Positions 21,990-33,985 of a stretch of DNA of 64,000 nucleotides are shown piece by piece. Positions within the stretch are counted from its first letter, which is position 1. Each line of letters starts with the position of its first letter. The position numbers and the translations under genes are program-made. The DNA lies in assembly GCA_039707655.1 (NCBI GenBank), contig CM077676.1:426537379-426601378 (forward strand), given 5' to 3'. The notes beneath the pieces are model-generated. The model saw nothing but the letters and a program-made list of their open reading frames with translations. It did no database searches and was not told where the DNA came from. Source of the stretch: Elymus sibiricus (lineage: Eukaryota; Streptophyta; Magnoliopsida; Poales; Poaceae).

Positions 21990-23008
21990 TCTTTCTTTGC
22001 ATCCAATTGGGAATAGCTACTTCTTGGTTCTTGAGCTTTCCCTTCTCTTTTTTCTTACTGCTCTTTCTCTGAGAACTCAATTGCGGAGCTCGCTGCTAGG
22101 AACTAGGACCTAGGCCTTCGTAGGATGTTGTCTTCTGAAGAGTTGGAGGAGTGGCATTGACTTGCTGCTACCTTCCCGGTGCTCTCGGAGTCGGCGGACT
22201 CAGTGATCCGGCGTCATTCTTCGTCAGGTCACTTTTCTGTTAAGTCCCTCTATAATAAAATGTTGAGCGGCCTGGCTCTTATGCGGTTCAATGGTGTGTG
22301 GAAATCTCGGGTGCCTCTAAAGGTTAGAATCTTTATGTGGCAAGCCATGCGCGGTCGTCTACCGGTTGCTGACCAAATTCGCAAGCATAATGGCCCTGGT
22401 TCCGAGTTCTGTTCCTTGTGTGGGCTCGTTGAAAACACTGACCACATCATTTTTCATTGCCCCCTAGCCCGTTTATTTTGGAGTGGTCTTTGGGACTGGC
22501 TTGGGGTGTCTTGGGCTCCGAATAACTTTGAGGATCTTAGACACTTATCCTGTTCCTTGCGAGGGCAGATTAAGAGGCTCTTCTGGTTTGGATTTTCAGC
22601 TATGTGTTGGATCATGTGGACCACTAGAAACAAATTTACCATTGAGCACCTCTTCCCTAACAAGGTTGCTGACTGCATTTTAAAATTGTCAATTCTTTTG
22701 CAGCAGTGGAAATCATTGATTAAGGAGGGCGACATGGATGTTGTGGAGCTTCTGATCTCGCGTGTTAGGGCTACGGCGAACTCCATCTTGAGTGCAGATC
22801 AAGCTCAACATCCCTAGTCGGTCTCTAGTGTCTCACTCCTTAGTTACTTGTGTGTTTTGCCGGCCTACGTGCCTTGGAGTAGTTGTGGTCATCTGAACTG
22901 TTAGCTACTTATTCCCTGTCGTTTTCTAGTTGGTTGTGGGACTTATGTGTGACGCTTGGTGGCTTTATTAATATAAAGTCGGGCTAACGCCTTTTATCTA
23001 AAGAAGAA
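21990..23008 (+). mobile_element. LINE 3'-end fragment with (AAG)n tail
   Basis: The fragment covers the last part of ORF2, a roughly 170-base 3' UTR (TGTGTGACGCTTGGTGGCTT, TAATATAAAGTCGGG) and a tail AAAGAAGAAGAAG. It is truncated at the 5' side. The left boundary is approximate. Sequence on both sides resembles the module B to module A transition seen near 35070-35130, so it probably inserted there. Confidence 0.75.
22117..22817 (+). pseudogene. LINE ORF2 C-terminal fragment (zf-RVT domain)
   Basis: The open frame reads S-S-G-H-F-S-V-K-S-L-Y, then W-K-S-R-V-P-L-K-V-R-I-F-M-W and a zinc-binding pattern C-S-L-C...H-I-I-F-H-C-P. That is the reverse-transcriptase zinc-binding domain that ends plant LINE ORF2 proteins. 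Endonuclease and reverse transcriptase are missing. Upstream of the frame another LINE-like stretch ends in a stop (E-L-A-A-R-N-stop), so the piece is not a working gene. The stop at 22815-22817 looks like the natural ORF2 end. Confidence 0.85.
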
Positions 23009-23153
23009 GAAGTCGCTTTCATAGTATCGAAACACAACACTAGTGTGGCACCACACCACCGTGTTGAAATATATTTTATATGGTATTGTTATATTCATCA
23101 TGAAATATATTTTATATGGTATAGTTGGATTCATCATGAAATATAACTTAATA

Positions 23154-23154
<1 letters not shown>
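23009..23154. other. Junction of module A start and MITE tail
   Basis: TGTGGCACCACACCACCG at 23046 matches the opening of module A at 35123 and 46818. It then breaks into ATTCATCATGAAATATA repeats like those of the MITE at 21548-21845. Confidence 0.5.

Positions 23155-23242
<88 letters not shown>
23155..23242. repeat. (TA)n microsatellite
   Basis: About 88 bases of uninterrupted TA. It adjoins MITE-like repeats on the left and a Harbinger remnant on the right. Confidence 0.95.
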
Positions 23243-23245
<3 letters not shown>

Positions 23246-23280
23246 GGTATTAAAGTCATGGCCATAGGATACAGTCCTTA

Positions 23281-24230
23281 GGGCATCTTTAGCAGATTCC
23301 CTATACTAAAACTAGCAAAAATGCTCCTATCCTACTTTACTAATATTTTTTCTAGAAATCACTATTAGGTACTCCTATATTAACTGTTTTGTTTCCCAAA
23401 TTTTCAAACTTATGAAAATAAAAATTTAAAACTTGAATAGTGAAGTGCACACAATTCAAATACATAACAAATTAAATGTTCCCATACATAAATCATTCAA
23501 ATTCAAACATGACATACGTTCCAAATGAACTAAGAATTCAAAGAAACATGATTAAAACACAAGAATCAAGTGCTATGGAGGTGCCATTGATACTCAATAA
23601 GATCTTGTTGAAGTCGATTGTGAGCTTAACAGTTCTCGATCCTTTGGTGTGCTTGGAGGAATGTTTCAACCCCATTTGGGTTATGCTCTGGCTTCACTGG
23701 GTGGCCATTGAACATATACCAAAATTCCTCCGGATCCTCTCTCTCATCCTTGATGATCATGTTATGCAAGATAATACATGTTGTCATGATCTTCCACAAG
23801 GTCTCAGGCTTCCAATACTCAGCAAGGCCATAGACAATTGCAAATCGTCGTTGAAGCACACCCAAAGCTCTTTGAACATCCTTTCTAGCAGATTCTTTCT
23901 CAGTGCAAACCAAGCATCATGCCTCTCCACAACCCTTGGAATGGTGTTCAAGTGAGACTGATGCATCCTGGATCAACGCCGAAAATAGTATAGGGGATAA
24001 CGCAAAGTAATCCCTGACAAGACCATCATTACCCATGACTCGGTCTCGAAGAATCAACCGTCAACCTATCTGAGAACCACGTTGTGGTCTCCTGAAATAC
24101 TCGTCCACTGCAACCATGACACTCGCAAACTCAAAATCATTGTCTTCTTCCTCATCCGATGAAGAATCGTCAAACATCATCTCCCACAACTACTTCATCT
24201 AAACATGGGAAAGAGTAACGGTCTATCTAA
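23281..24230 (-). mobile_element. PIF/Harbinger element remnant
   Basis: TTA then GGGCATCTTTAGCAG at 23278-23295 looks like a Harbinger terminus with its 3-bp target. The body carries a deleted transposase on the minus strand. No matching right end was found. The next element begins directly at 24231, so the right part may have been lost. Confidence 0.65.
23626..24180 (-). pseudogene. Harbinger transposase, internally deleted
   Basis: The start M-M-F-D-D-S-S-S-D-E-E-E and a following G-N-D-G-L-V-R-D-Y-F-A segment represent the N-terminal part. After frameshifts the frame resumes at E-S-A-R-K-D-V-Q-R-A-L-G-V-L-Q and R-R-F-A-I-V, with T-L-W-K-I-M-T-T-C-I-I-L-H-N-M-I-I. That is the C-terminal end of the DDE nuclease domain of plant Harbinger transposases. 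The central region with the other catalytic acids is missing, and stops occur near 24077 and 23914. It cannot encode active transposase. Confidence 0.85.
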
Positions 24231-25312
24231 GAGCATCTACAGTTGCGGACACCAAATCCGGCCCCTCAAACGCCAGCGGACACAACCGGGCACGTCCTCG
24301 GGCAGTGACCGGTCACACCTCATACTTTCTCCTATGCATCCGAGTACCTCATATTTCATCCCTTAGATCCAACAAAGTATGCAAAAGAAAACATGCGTAC
24401 TATGCAAATCACACTAGTCTAAACTACGCTTTGTCGTCGGAGATGTCCATGATCTCCGTGCCGGGCGCCGTGTAGATGTGCATGTAGGAGTGATCAGGCT
24501 CCTCCTCCTCATCCATATAGGCAAGCATCTCGTCGACGTCCGCTTCCTGCTCTACTTCCGCCTCTACTTGGAGGATACAGCGGTTGACCTCCACCTCCGC
24601 CTCCGACTAGAAGGAATCGAGGATTGCCTGCTGCTCCGCCTGCAGATCCGCGTCCCCCGCATCCTCCACGTCGTCCTCCTCCTGCTCCGCATCCTCCTCC
24701 TCCTTCAACTCCTCCTCTGGATCCACCACTTCCGGAGGTAGCCCCGCGGTGATCCGGGCTTCGTGCCTTGCCCGGATCTGCCCAAGGAGCTGCAGCCGAC
24801 ATTTCGGCATTAGATATGGGTAGCTTCTGACCCGTCGGCGCGGTGCCATGGCTACTTGTTGTGGTGATGGATGGCGAGCGGCCGGCGAGTGAAATATGGA
24901 GGTGGAAGGCGATTAGAATGTGTCGGCGGCGGATGCGAGGGGAAGAAATGTGGACTTGTAGTGTTTCGATGCCCGTGTCCGGCTTAAATACCCAGGCTAG
25001 TTGCTTGCGCGGCGTGCTGGAGCGCCGACACGCAGCGCCATCGGTCCGTTGGAGGAGACGAGCTTCGGACAACCAGGTTTCAGAGTGTTCTCCTGTGGGA
25101 CCCGCACATCACTTCGACGTGGTGGGCTCGCTCGGTCGTGCTCGGGCCTCCCCGTATCCGCCTCAGATTTTGGCTGGATATGAGAGGTGCTGGTCAGCCC
25201 GGGCTTTTGAGATCGATTTGAGGCACCCGTCTGGGTTGCTTTTTTTTGCCAGTCAGGGACGGCCCGCCCGGGCGTTTGAGGGGGGTTTTGTGGCGTCCGG
25301 CTTTAGATGCCA
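24231..25312 (-). mobile_element. Harbinger-like element with TAA target, 1,082 bp
   Basis: The left end GAGCATCTACAGTTGCGGAC and the complement of the right end (TGGCATCTAAAGCCGGACGC) form inverted repeats that extend to a shared CCCCTCAAACGCC. TAA flanks both sides (24228-24230, 25313-25315). It encodes no transposase but carries an acidic frame at 24424-24849. It belongs with the element at 40021-41384. Confidence 0.8.
24424..24849 (-). pseudogene. Acidic protein of unknown function, one in-frame stop
   Basis: The frame starts M-A-P-R-R-R-V-R-S-Y and becomes very acidic (E-E-E-L-K-E-E-E-D-A-E-Q-E-E-D-D). It meets TAG at 24609-24607 and then stays open to 24424 (M-D-E-E-E-E-P-D-H-S ... M-D-I-S-D-D-K-A). 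If that TAG were sense, the product would be 141 residues. No family is recognised. A basic start followed by acidic tracts is compatible with a chromatin- or nuclear-protein fragment captured by the element, but this is a guess. Confidence 0.45.
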
Positions 25313-25315
25313 TAA

Positions 25316-25773
25316 GGCTTTTTTTTGATGAATTATGGAAAAAATGCATAGGGGAATTTTGACAAACGCCGTCTGTGAGGCGGTGGTCGTAGCGACATCG
25401 CCGGTGACAGAGCTCTGGCTTAGGCACCAAACCGGCGGAGGAGACCTTCGATGCTACGTAGAACGCCATGCACATGGTTCGTGGGCGAGGAGGCGACGAA
25501 CAACTCGTGAATGAAGGATGCGCTGGTGACCGGGACGACCGGATTCTTCCCTGGATTCGGCGGCGTCCGCCGGCGCTGGCTTGGGGTCAAGCTTCCTACG
25601 GCATCTCCACGGTCGGCCAGTCCGATTCCGAAAGAAATCCGACTTCGGTGGCGACCTCGTGGAGTTGCAGCAATGGCGGCCTCACCAGCGGCGGAAGTGA
25701 CGATTCCGGCGGCCTGGACTCTTGGGATGCTGTGGGAGAGGCCGACGGTGCTGGGGGATGGCGTCGCCGGATG
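25316..25773. other. GC-rich unassigned stretch
   Basis: Overlapping GC-rich frames exist on both strands, but none has a recognisable domain or codon pattern. It lies between the Harbinger-like element and the target duplication of the next LINE, and resumes at 34864. Confidence 0.4.
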
Positions 25774-26560
25774 ATTCCTCCGGCAGGGAAAAGGGTCACT
25801 TTTCCCCTAGCCTCCCAGGTCGCTCTCCTCGGGCGACTCCGGAGGCCGCCGCCGCCACCTGCCCTCCGCCCTTCTCCACCACTCCCTCCCCTCGCCGTCG
25901 CCGGAGGAGGCCACGGGGCGAAGCCTAGAGGCGGACGGCGGCGGCGAGGTACCTCCCGTCTAGACCACCCCCCACCTGCTCCTTCAAATCCAACCGAAGC
26001 TCCGTCGACATGGCCATGGCGGGTGCCCCGAGCCGGTCTCTCCCACCCTCTCTCATGCCGGATCTGGCATGCCAGCCTCCGGATCCGCCCTCCTCCTGCT
26101 CAGGGGTGCTGCCCGTGGCCGGATCCGGACCCGACGCCCTCCCGCTTGGCTGCCTCGGCTCCGGCATGCTCCCTGGCTGGCTCTCATCCGTCTCCACCGT
26201 CGGCATCGACCACCTTCCCGTGCTACACTGCGAGCTGGCTCCGGCGGCGCCCAAGACCGGTGGTTTCCCCACCGCGTTCGTGCCTCTGCCGTGCTGCCCG
26301 CGCCGGCTCTCCTCTCGTGGTGGCTGGCCAGGCATTTACCTGCATCCTTTTGGGCCATGTCCTCGCTGGGCCATGCCGTTGGAGGGTACCGCCGTCCTCG
26401 ACCTTCTCCGTGTTGGATCAACCATGGCAGAGTCCGATCCGGACGTCTACGCCCCTGCGCCCCGTCCCATGCTCCGCCACGCGCCTCCTCTGATGCCTCG
26501 ACTATTCATCGCCCCATGCCAGTCGCTACTCCCCCCCATGGATGGTGGCCCGTCGGTCGG

Positions 26561-28192
26561 TGATGTCTACTACGCAACTTTGTTGGGCCTCCAAGTGCAG
26601 AGTTTTGTAGGACAGTAGCAAATTTCCCTCAAGTGGATGTCCTAAGGTTTATCAATCCGTGTGAGGCGTAGGATGAAGATGGTCTCTCTCAAACAACCCT
26701 GCAATCAAATACAAGAAATCTCTTGTGTCCCCAACACACCCAATACAATGGTAAATTGTATAGGTGCACTAGTTCGGCGAAGAGATGGTGATAAAAGTGT
26801 AGTATGGATAGTAGAAATAGGTTTTTGTAATCTGAAAATAAAAAAACAGCAAGGTAGCAAGTAACAAAAGTGCGCACAAACGGTATTGCAATGCTTGAAA
26901 ACAAGGCCTAGGGTTCATACTTTCACTAGTGCAATCTCTCAACAGTGTTAACATAATTGGATCACATAAAAATCCCTCAACGTGTGATAAAGAATCACTC
27001 CAAAGTTCCTATTAGCGGAGAACATGAGATAGAAATTGTTGTAGTGTACGAAACCACCTCAAAGTTATCCTTTCCGATCAATCTATTGAGCCATCCCTAT
27101 AAGTATCACAAACGGCCCTAGAGTTCGTACTAAAATAACACCATATGATACGCATCAACCAACTCTAATGTCACCTAGATACTCCAATGTCACCACAAGT
27201 ATCCGTGAGTTGATTATTTGATATGCATCAAAACAACTTCAGATTCATAATATTCAATCCACACAAAGAACTTCAAAGAGTACCCCAAAGTTTCTTATCG
27301 GAGAAAAGAAGATGAAAACGTGCAACCAACCCCTATGCCTAGATCACCCCAAGGTCACGGGAATCCGCGAGTTGATCACCAAAACATATATCAAGTGAAC
27401 CAATAGAATACCCCATTGTCACCACGGGTATCCACATGCAAGACATACATCAAGTGTTCTCAAATCTGAAATATTCAATCCGACAATAACGAAACCTCAA
27501 AGGGAAAGACTCAATTCATCACAAGAAGATAGAGAGGGAAGAAACACCATATGATCCAACTATATTAACAAAGCTCGCAATACATCAAGATCGTGCCAAA
27601 TCAAGAACACGAGAGAGAGAGAGAGATCAAACACAAAGCTACTAGTACATACCCTCAGCCCCGAGGGTGAACTACTCCCTCCTTGTCAGGGAGACCGCCG
27701 GGATGATGAAGATGGCCTCCGGTGATGATTTCCCCCTCCGGCAGGGTGCCAGAACAGGGCTCCAGATGGCATTTCTTCGGTACAGAGGCGTGCGGCGGCG
27801 GCGTCAAAGTTCTAGGTTTATTTCTGGGGTTTTCTCTATTTATAGGATTTTTCAGCGTTGGAATCACGCAAAACGGAGCTATGAGGGCCCCACAAAGCAG
27901 CGCGGCGCGACCCCCCCCCCCCAGACCGTGCCGTGGTGCCTTGTGAGCACCTCGTGAGGCTTCTAGTCCTTCCACGAAGCTTTGGGGGTCTCTTTTGGTC
28001 AAAAAAAATCGTCAAAAAGGTTCGTCCAATTCCGAGAACTTTTATTTCTGCACAAAAAACAACACCACAGTAGTTCTGCTGAAAACAGCGTCAGTCCGGG
28101 TTAGTTCTAATCAAATCATACAAAACCATATAGAATTGTTATAAATATGGCATGAATACTTCATAAATTATAGATACGTTGGAGACGTATCA
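26561..28192 (-). repeat. 3' LTR of the 26.6-34.0 kb gypsy element
   Basis: It begins TGATGTCTACTACGCAACTT and ends GGAGACGTATCA. At 1,632 bp it is shorter than its partner. A 16-base segment (ATTCTTGTAGACGTTG) near the start is missing between two TTG triplets, and the (GA)n run is shorter. Confidence 0.95.
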
Positions 28193-31105
28193 GCATCCCC
28201 AAGCTTAATTCCTGCTCGCCCTCGAGTAGGTAAATGATAAAATAAATAATTTATGAAGTGTGAATGCTAGCATAGTGCATAAGTCTGATCAATGATAATT
28301 CAATCACTTTTTCTAGCATCATTATATATCATAGATAGTAGCTCATCTCATAAAACTTCTCATGATCAAGTAGCAAGCTATTCACATGTTAAAGTATGGA
28401 CCATAAACTTTCTTGAAAACTAACAAACTATGTTTTCAGTCATCAAACAATTGCAATTCATCCTATTTTCAGGAAGGGTCTATGTAAGAGATTTGATTTA
28501 GCAAATTCCACATACTCAACTATCATATAGTCTTCCATGATTGCTGACACTCAAAGCATATTTTTAGAACAAATCGTTTCAGTCAAACACATAGGAAGAT
28601 AGGGGCTTAATGTTTTGCCTCCCAACTTATTTATCACATGGATAATGTCAACAATAATAACTCATGATCACCTATATTCAACGGGATATATATGCCTGGA
28701 TCAATCCCCACCACATGATGCTTGCTAAGAGAGAAAATAAAAACGGAATAGAGAAGAACACTATTGACTCTTGCATAAAGTAAAAGATAGGCCCTTCGCA
28801 GAGGGAAGCAGAGGTTGTCATGCGCTCTTTGTTTTTGGATGTGCAAGCTCTTAATGTAAAGGAACGTCACTTTATATTTCCCCTTGTGATAGCGACCTTT
28901 ATTATGCAGTCTGTCGCTTTTATTACTCCACCATCACAAGATCGTAAAACGCTTATTTTCCCTTACAATAAAAGTTCATACATGTTTAGGAGCAATTTTT
29001 ATTGCTTTGCACCGATGACAACTTACTTGAAGGATATTATTCAATCCATAGGTAGATATAGTGGACTCTCATGACATGAAACTGGGTTTAAGGGTTTTTG
29101 GATGCACAAGTAGTATCTCTACTTAGTGTGGAATTTTGGCTAGCAAAAGATAGGGGGCAAGCACCACATGTTAGAGGATCCAAAACAATATAACTTCTAT
29201 GTGAATATAAGCAAACATAACCCATTACGTTGTCTTCCTTGTCCAACATCAACTACTTGATCAAGGTTGAAAATAATTAATGGGGTCTCACAATCATAGA
29301 AGATGTCCAAGATAGTATATTTATATGTGAAATCTCTCTTCTTTCAATATTCTTTCATGAATTGTTCAAGTGACCAATGCTGTGTTTGCTAACTTTCAAT
29401 AAATTTTACCACTTATACTTCTTATTTGTGAAGTCACTACTCCCCATGGGACAAGCATATGAAGCACATATAATTTCAGCTTTATGATATTCAATTCATT
29501 CAACAATTTACTCTTAGGATATAAGTGAAGCACGAGAGTAAACGAGAAACTACTCCAAAAGGTATAAGTGAAGATCAATGAGTAGTCAAACAATTAACTA
29601 GCTATGTGAAGACTCTCTCCAAATAAAGATTTCAGATCCAAGTATTGTATTCAAACAACAAACAAAATGAAAATAAAAGAACACTCCAAGAATAGCACAT
29701 ATCATGTGAACAAGTAAAAAACTTAGGCTAACCGATAGGTGTTGATGAAGAAAGGTGGGATGCCCACCGAGGCATCCCCAAGCTTAGTTGCTTGAGACTT
29801 ATTGGAATGTTAACTTGGGGTGCCTTGGGCATCCCCAGGCTTGAGCTCTTGTGTCTCCTTAATTCCTCTCATATCATGGCTTCTCCTAAATCTTAAAAAC
29901 TTCATCCACACAAGACTCAACAAGAACTCGTGAGATAAGTTAGTATAAATCAACTCAAAATCTTATCATTCTCTACTGATGTAAATCACTAAAATTATAA
30001 TTAAACATTGCATACTAAATGCCTCTGCATATTTAATACTCCTATCCTCAAATAGAATCATTAAACAAGCAAACATATGCAAACAATGCAACCATAACCG
30101 AAATCTGCCAAAACAGAACAGTCTATAAAGGGGGATTTAAAATTCATACTTACCTAACTCCAAAAATTCTGAAAACTTACCAAGTGACAAATAACTCATG
30201 CATGCTTACTGTGTAAAAATTTCAGATTTTAATCATGTCCTGACTATTCAGGAATATTCTGGACATAACAGAAAACTTTCTGTTTTCAAACAGCAACACA
30301 TGAACTTGCAAACTGAGCATGGTAAAGGCTATAATTGGTATTTTATTGAACTAAAAGATACAAAACATGATTATTTATAACACCAAGCAAATATCAATAG
30401 AAGAAAATGACGCTCCAAGCAAAACTCATATTATGTGACGAATAAAAATATAGCTCCAAGTGAGGTTACCGATAATGTTGAAGACAAAAGAGGGGATGCC
30501 TTCCGGGGCATCCCCAAGCTTAGTTGCTTGGGTCTTCCTTGAATATTACATTGGGGTGCCTTGGGCATCCCCAACCTTAGGGTCGCCGCTCCTTATTCTC
30601 CACATATTGATATCTCACCCAAAACTTGAAAACTTCAATCACACAAAACTTAACGGAACTTGTGAGATAGGTTAGTATGATAAAAATAAATCATCCACTT
30701 AGGTACTGTCAAGACAAGATTCATAATTGTTCTCAAATAATTCCTACTGTATTATATCATTTCCACAATTTATATTACTCAATATAAGCTATGGAAACAC
30801 TAAAACAAGCAAATTATGCACTAAAAACAGAATCTGTCAAAAACAGAACAGCATGTAGTGAGCGTTTTAAAAACCATACTTCTGTACCTCCAAAAATTCT
30901 GAAACATTAGGAAAACATAAAAAATTTGTAACCCAATACTCTGTAAAAATTTCAAAAATTTCTCACGCTCCTGTACAGAACAGAAATTCCAGCACTGGAC
31001 GCAAAAGTTTCTGTTTTTTGCACAGAATCAAATCACAAAGTATCCATACTATCCCAAAGGCTTTACTTGGAACATTATTGAAACAAAACATATAAAACAT
31101 GATTA
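28193..31105 (-). mobile_element. Non-coding interior of the second gypsy element
   Basis: There are no retroelement domains. Hairpin-like blocks GGGATGCC ... GGCATCCCCAAGCTTAG occur twice (29755-29840 and 30490-30580). The marker ATAGGCCCTTCGCAGAGG lies at 28788. Runs of 'ctgaaaacttn' and 'aacagaacag' resemble those of the first gypsy element, so the two interiors are homologous. Confidence 0.8.
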
Positions 31106-32196
31106 CTATAGTAGCTTAATCATGTGAACACACAAAAACAATAGGTATAAATATTGGGTTGTCTCCCAACAAGCGCTTTTCTTTAAAGCCTTTTTAGCTA
31201 GGCATGATGATTTCAATGATGCTCGCATAAGAATAAAGAATTGGAACATAAAGAGAGCATCATGAATCATATGACAAGCAAATTTAAGCCTAACCCACTT
31301 CCTATGCATAGGGATTTTGTGAGCAAATAACTTATGGAAGCAAGAATCAACTAGCATAGGAAGGCAAAACAAGCATGACTTCAAAACTTTCAACACATAG
31401 AGAGGAAACTTGATATTATTGCAACACCTACAAGCATATGATCCTCTCTCATAATAATTTTCAGTAGCATCATAAATGAATTCAACAATATAACTATCAC
31501 ATAAAGCATTCTTTTCATGATTCACAAGTATAGAATTTTTATTACTCTCCACATAAGCAATTTTCTTCTCATCAATAGTAGTGGGAGCAAACTCAACAAA
31601 ATAACTATCATGAGATACTTGATTGGCATAATCCCATTGAAAATTAAAATCATGATGGCAAGTTTCATGGTTATCATTATTCTTTATAGCATACATGTCA
31701 TCACAATAATCATCATAGATAGCAACTTTGTTGTCTTAATCAATTGAAACCTCTTCCAAAATAGTGGATTCATCACTAAATAAAGTCATGACCTCTCCAA
31801 ATCCACTTTTATAATTATTACAATAGGATTCAACACCCTCCAAGATAGTGGGATCATTAGTACCTAGAGTTGACACTCTTCCAAACCCACTTTCATCAAT
31901 ATAATCATCATAAATAGGAGACATGCAATCATCATAATAAATTTGCTCATCAAAACTTGGGGGACTAAAAAGATCATCTTCATCAAACATAGCATCCCCA
32001 ACCTTGTGGCTTTGCATATCATTAGCATCATGGTAGAAAGCATACTAACAACATTGCAATCATGCTCATCATTCAAAGTACTCACATTAAACATTTTATT
32101 AAATTCTTCCTCTAGCAACTGAGCACAATTTTCCGATCCATCATTTTCAAGAAAGATATTATATAGATGAAGTATGTGAGGCAATCTCAATTCCAT
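31106..32196 (-). pseudogene. Gypsy-encoded protein of unknown function, broken
   Basis: The frame opens M-E-L-R-L-P-H-I-L-H-L-Y-N at 32196. It shifts once near 32030-32050, then runs D-M-Q-S-H-K-V-G-D-A-M-F-D and an acidic stretch. Two copies of S-G-F-G-x-V-x-T-L follow, each ahead of T-I-L-E. A stop after E-E-V-S-I-D is followed by the rest (A-I-K-N-N-D-N-H-E-T-C-H-H-D). The last part has C-R-C-C and hydrophobic segments. If repaired it would be about 360 residues. It lacks gag zinc knuckles and matches no enzyme family. The SGFG motif also occurs in the gag tail of the first gypsy element. Confidence 0.6.
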
Positions 32197-32295
32197 TTTT
32201 TTTGTAGTTTTCTTTTATAAAACCAAACTAGTGATAAAACAAGAAACTAAAAGATTCAATTGCAAGATCTAAAGATATACCTTCAAGCACTCACC

Positions 32296-32313
32296 TCCCC
32301 GGCAACGGCGCCA
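32296..32313 (-). other. Primer binding site, tRNA-Asp type
   Basis: TGGCGCCGTTGCCGGGGA on the minus strand, complementary to the tRNA-Asp 3' end, ten bases inside the 5' LTR. Confidence 0.93.
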
Positions 32314-32323
32314 GAAAAGAGCT

Positions 32324-33386
32324 TGATGTCTACTACGCAACTTTGATTCTTGTAGACGTTGTTGGGCCTCCAAGTGCAGAGTTTTGTAGGACAGTAGCAA
32401 ATTTCCCTCAAGTGGATGACCTAAGATTTATCAATCCATGGGAGGCGTAGGATGAAGATGGTCTCTCTCAAACAACCCTGCAATCAAATACAAGAAATCT
32501 CTTGTGTCCCCAACACACCCAATACAATGGTAAATTGTATAGGTGCACTAGTTCGGCGAAGAGATGGTGATAAAAGTGTAGTATGGATAGTAGAAATAGG
32601 TTTTTGTAATCTGAAAATAAAAAAACAGCAAGGTAGCAAGTAACAAAAGTGAGCACAAACGGTATTGCAATGCTTGAAAACAAGGCCTAGGGTTCATACT
32701 TTCACTAGTGCAATCTCTCAACAGTGTTAACATAATTGGATCATATAACAATCCCTCAACGTGCGATAAAGAATCACTCCAAAGTTCCTATTAGCGGAGA
32801 ACATAAGATAGAAATTGTTGTAGGGTACGAAACCACCTCAAAGTTATCCTTTCCGATCAATCTATTGAGCCATCCCTATAAGTGTCACAAACGGCCCTAG
32901 AGTTCGTACTAAAATAATGCCATATGATACGCATCAACCAATTCTAATGTCACCTAGATACTGCAATGTCACCATAAGTATCCGTGAGTTGATTATTCGA
33001 TATGCATCAAAACAACTTCAGATTCATAATATTCAATCCACACAAAGAACTTCAAAGAGTACCCCAAAGTTTCTTATCGGAGAAAAGAAGATGAAAACGT
33101 GCAACCAACCCCTATGCCTAGATCACCCCAAGGTCACGGGAATCCGCGAGTTGATCACCAAAACATATATCAAGTGAACCAATAGAATACCCCATTGTCA
33201 CCACGGGTATCCACATGCAAGACATACATCAAGTGTTCTCAAATCTGAAATAATCAATCCGAAAATAACGAAACCTCAAAGGGAAAGACTCAATTCATCA
33301 TAAGAAGATAGAGAGGGAAGAAACACCATATGATCCAACTATATTAACAAAGCTCGCAATACATCAAGATCGTGCCAAATCAAGAA

Positions 33387-33421
<35 letters not shown>

Positions 33422-33985
33422 AAACACATAGCTACTAGTACATACCCTCAGCCCCGAGGGTGAACTACTCCCTCCTCATCATGGAGACCGCCAGGATGAT
33501 GAAGATGGCCTCCGGTGATGATTTCCCCCTCCGGCAGGGTGCCGGAACAGGGCTCCAGATGGTATTTCTTCGGTACAGATGCGTGCGGCGGCGGCGTCAA
33601 AGTTCTAGGTTTATTTCTGCGGGTTTCTCTATTTATAGGATTTTTCAGCGTTGGAATCACGCAAAACGGAGCTACGAGGGCCCCACAAGGCAGCACGGCG
33701 CGACCCCCCCCCCCAGGCCGCGCCGTGGTGCCTTGTGAGCACCTCGTGAGCCTTCTGGTCCTTCCACGAAGCTTAGGGGGTCTCTTTTGGTCCAAAAAAA
33801 TCGTCAAAAAGTTTCGTCCAATTCCGAGAACTTTTATTTCTCCACAAAAAACAACACCACGGTAGTTCTGCAGAAAACAGCGTCAGTCCGGGTTAGTTCT
33901 AATCAAATCATACCAAAACCATATAGAATTGTTATAAATATGGCATGAATACTTCATAAATTATAGATACGTTGGAGACGTATCA
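32324..33985 (-). repeat. 5' LTR of the 26.6-34.0 kb gypsy element
   Basis: This is a 1,662-bp partner of 26561-28192 and is very similar along its length. It keeps the full 5' segment lost from the other copy and has a longer (GA)n run at about 33389-33419. Confidence 0.95.

Larger units (their letters stand above)
26561..33985 (-). mobile_element. Complete gypsy-type LTR retrotransposon, non-autonomous
   Basis: LTRs at 26561-28192 (3') and 32324-33985 (5') are bounded by an exact 5-bp duplication GTCGG (26556-26560, 33986-33990). A tRNA-Asp primer site lies at 32296-32313 and the purine tract AAGCTTGGGGATGC at 28193-28206. The 4.1-kb interior holds one broken frame (32196-31106) with no reverse transcriptase, protease or integrase. 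It belongs to a different LTR family from the 12.3-20.2 kb element but shares its primer site, purine tract and interior motifs. Confidence 0.93.

Noticed and set aside
25468..26493. 341-codon plus-strand frame
   Set aside because: It crosses the target duplication and 5' end of a LINE, is very GC-rich, and at least four other long frames overlap it. No recognisable protein.
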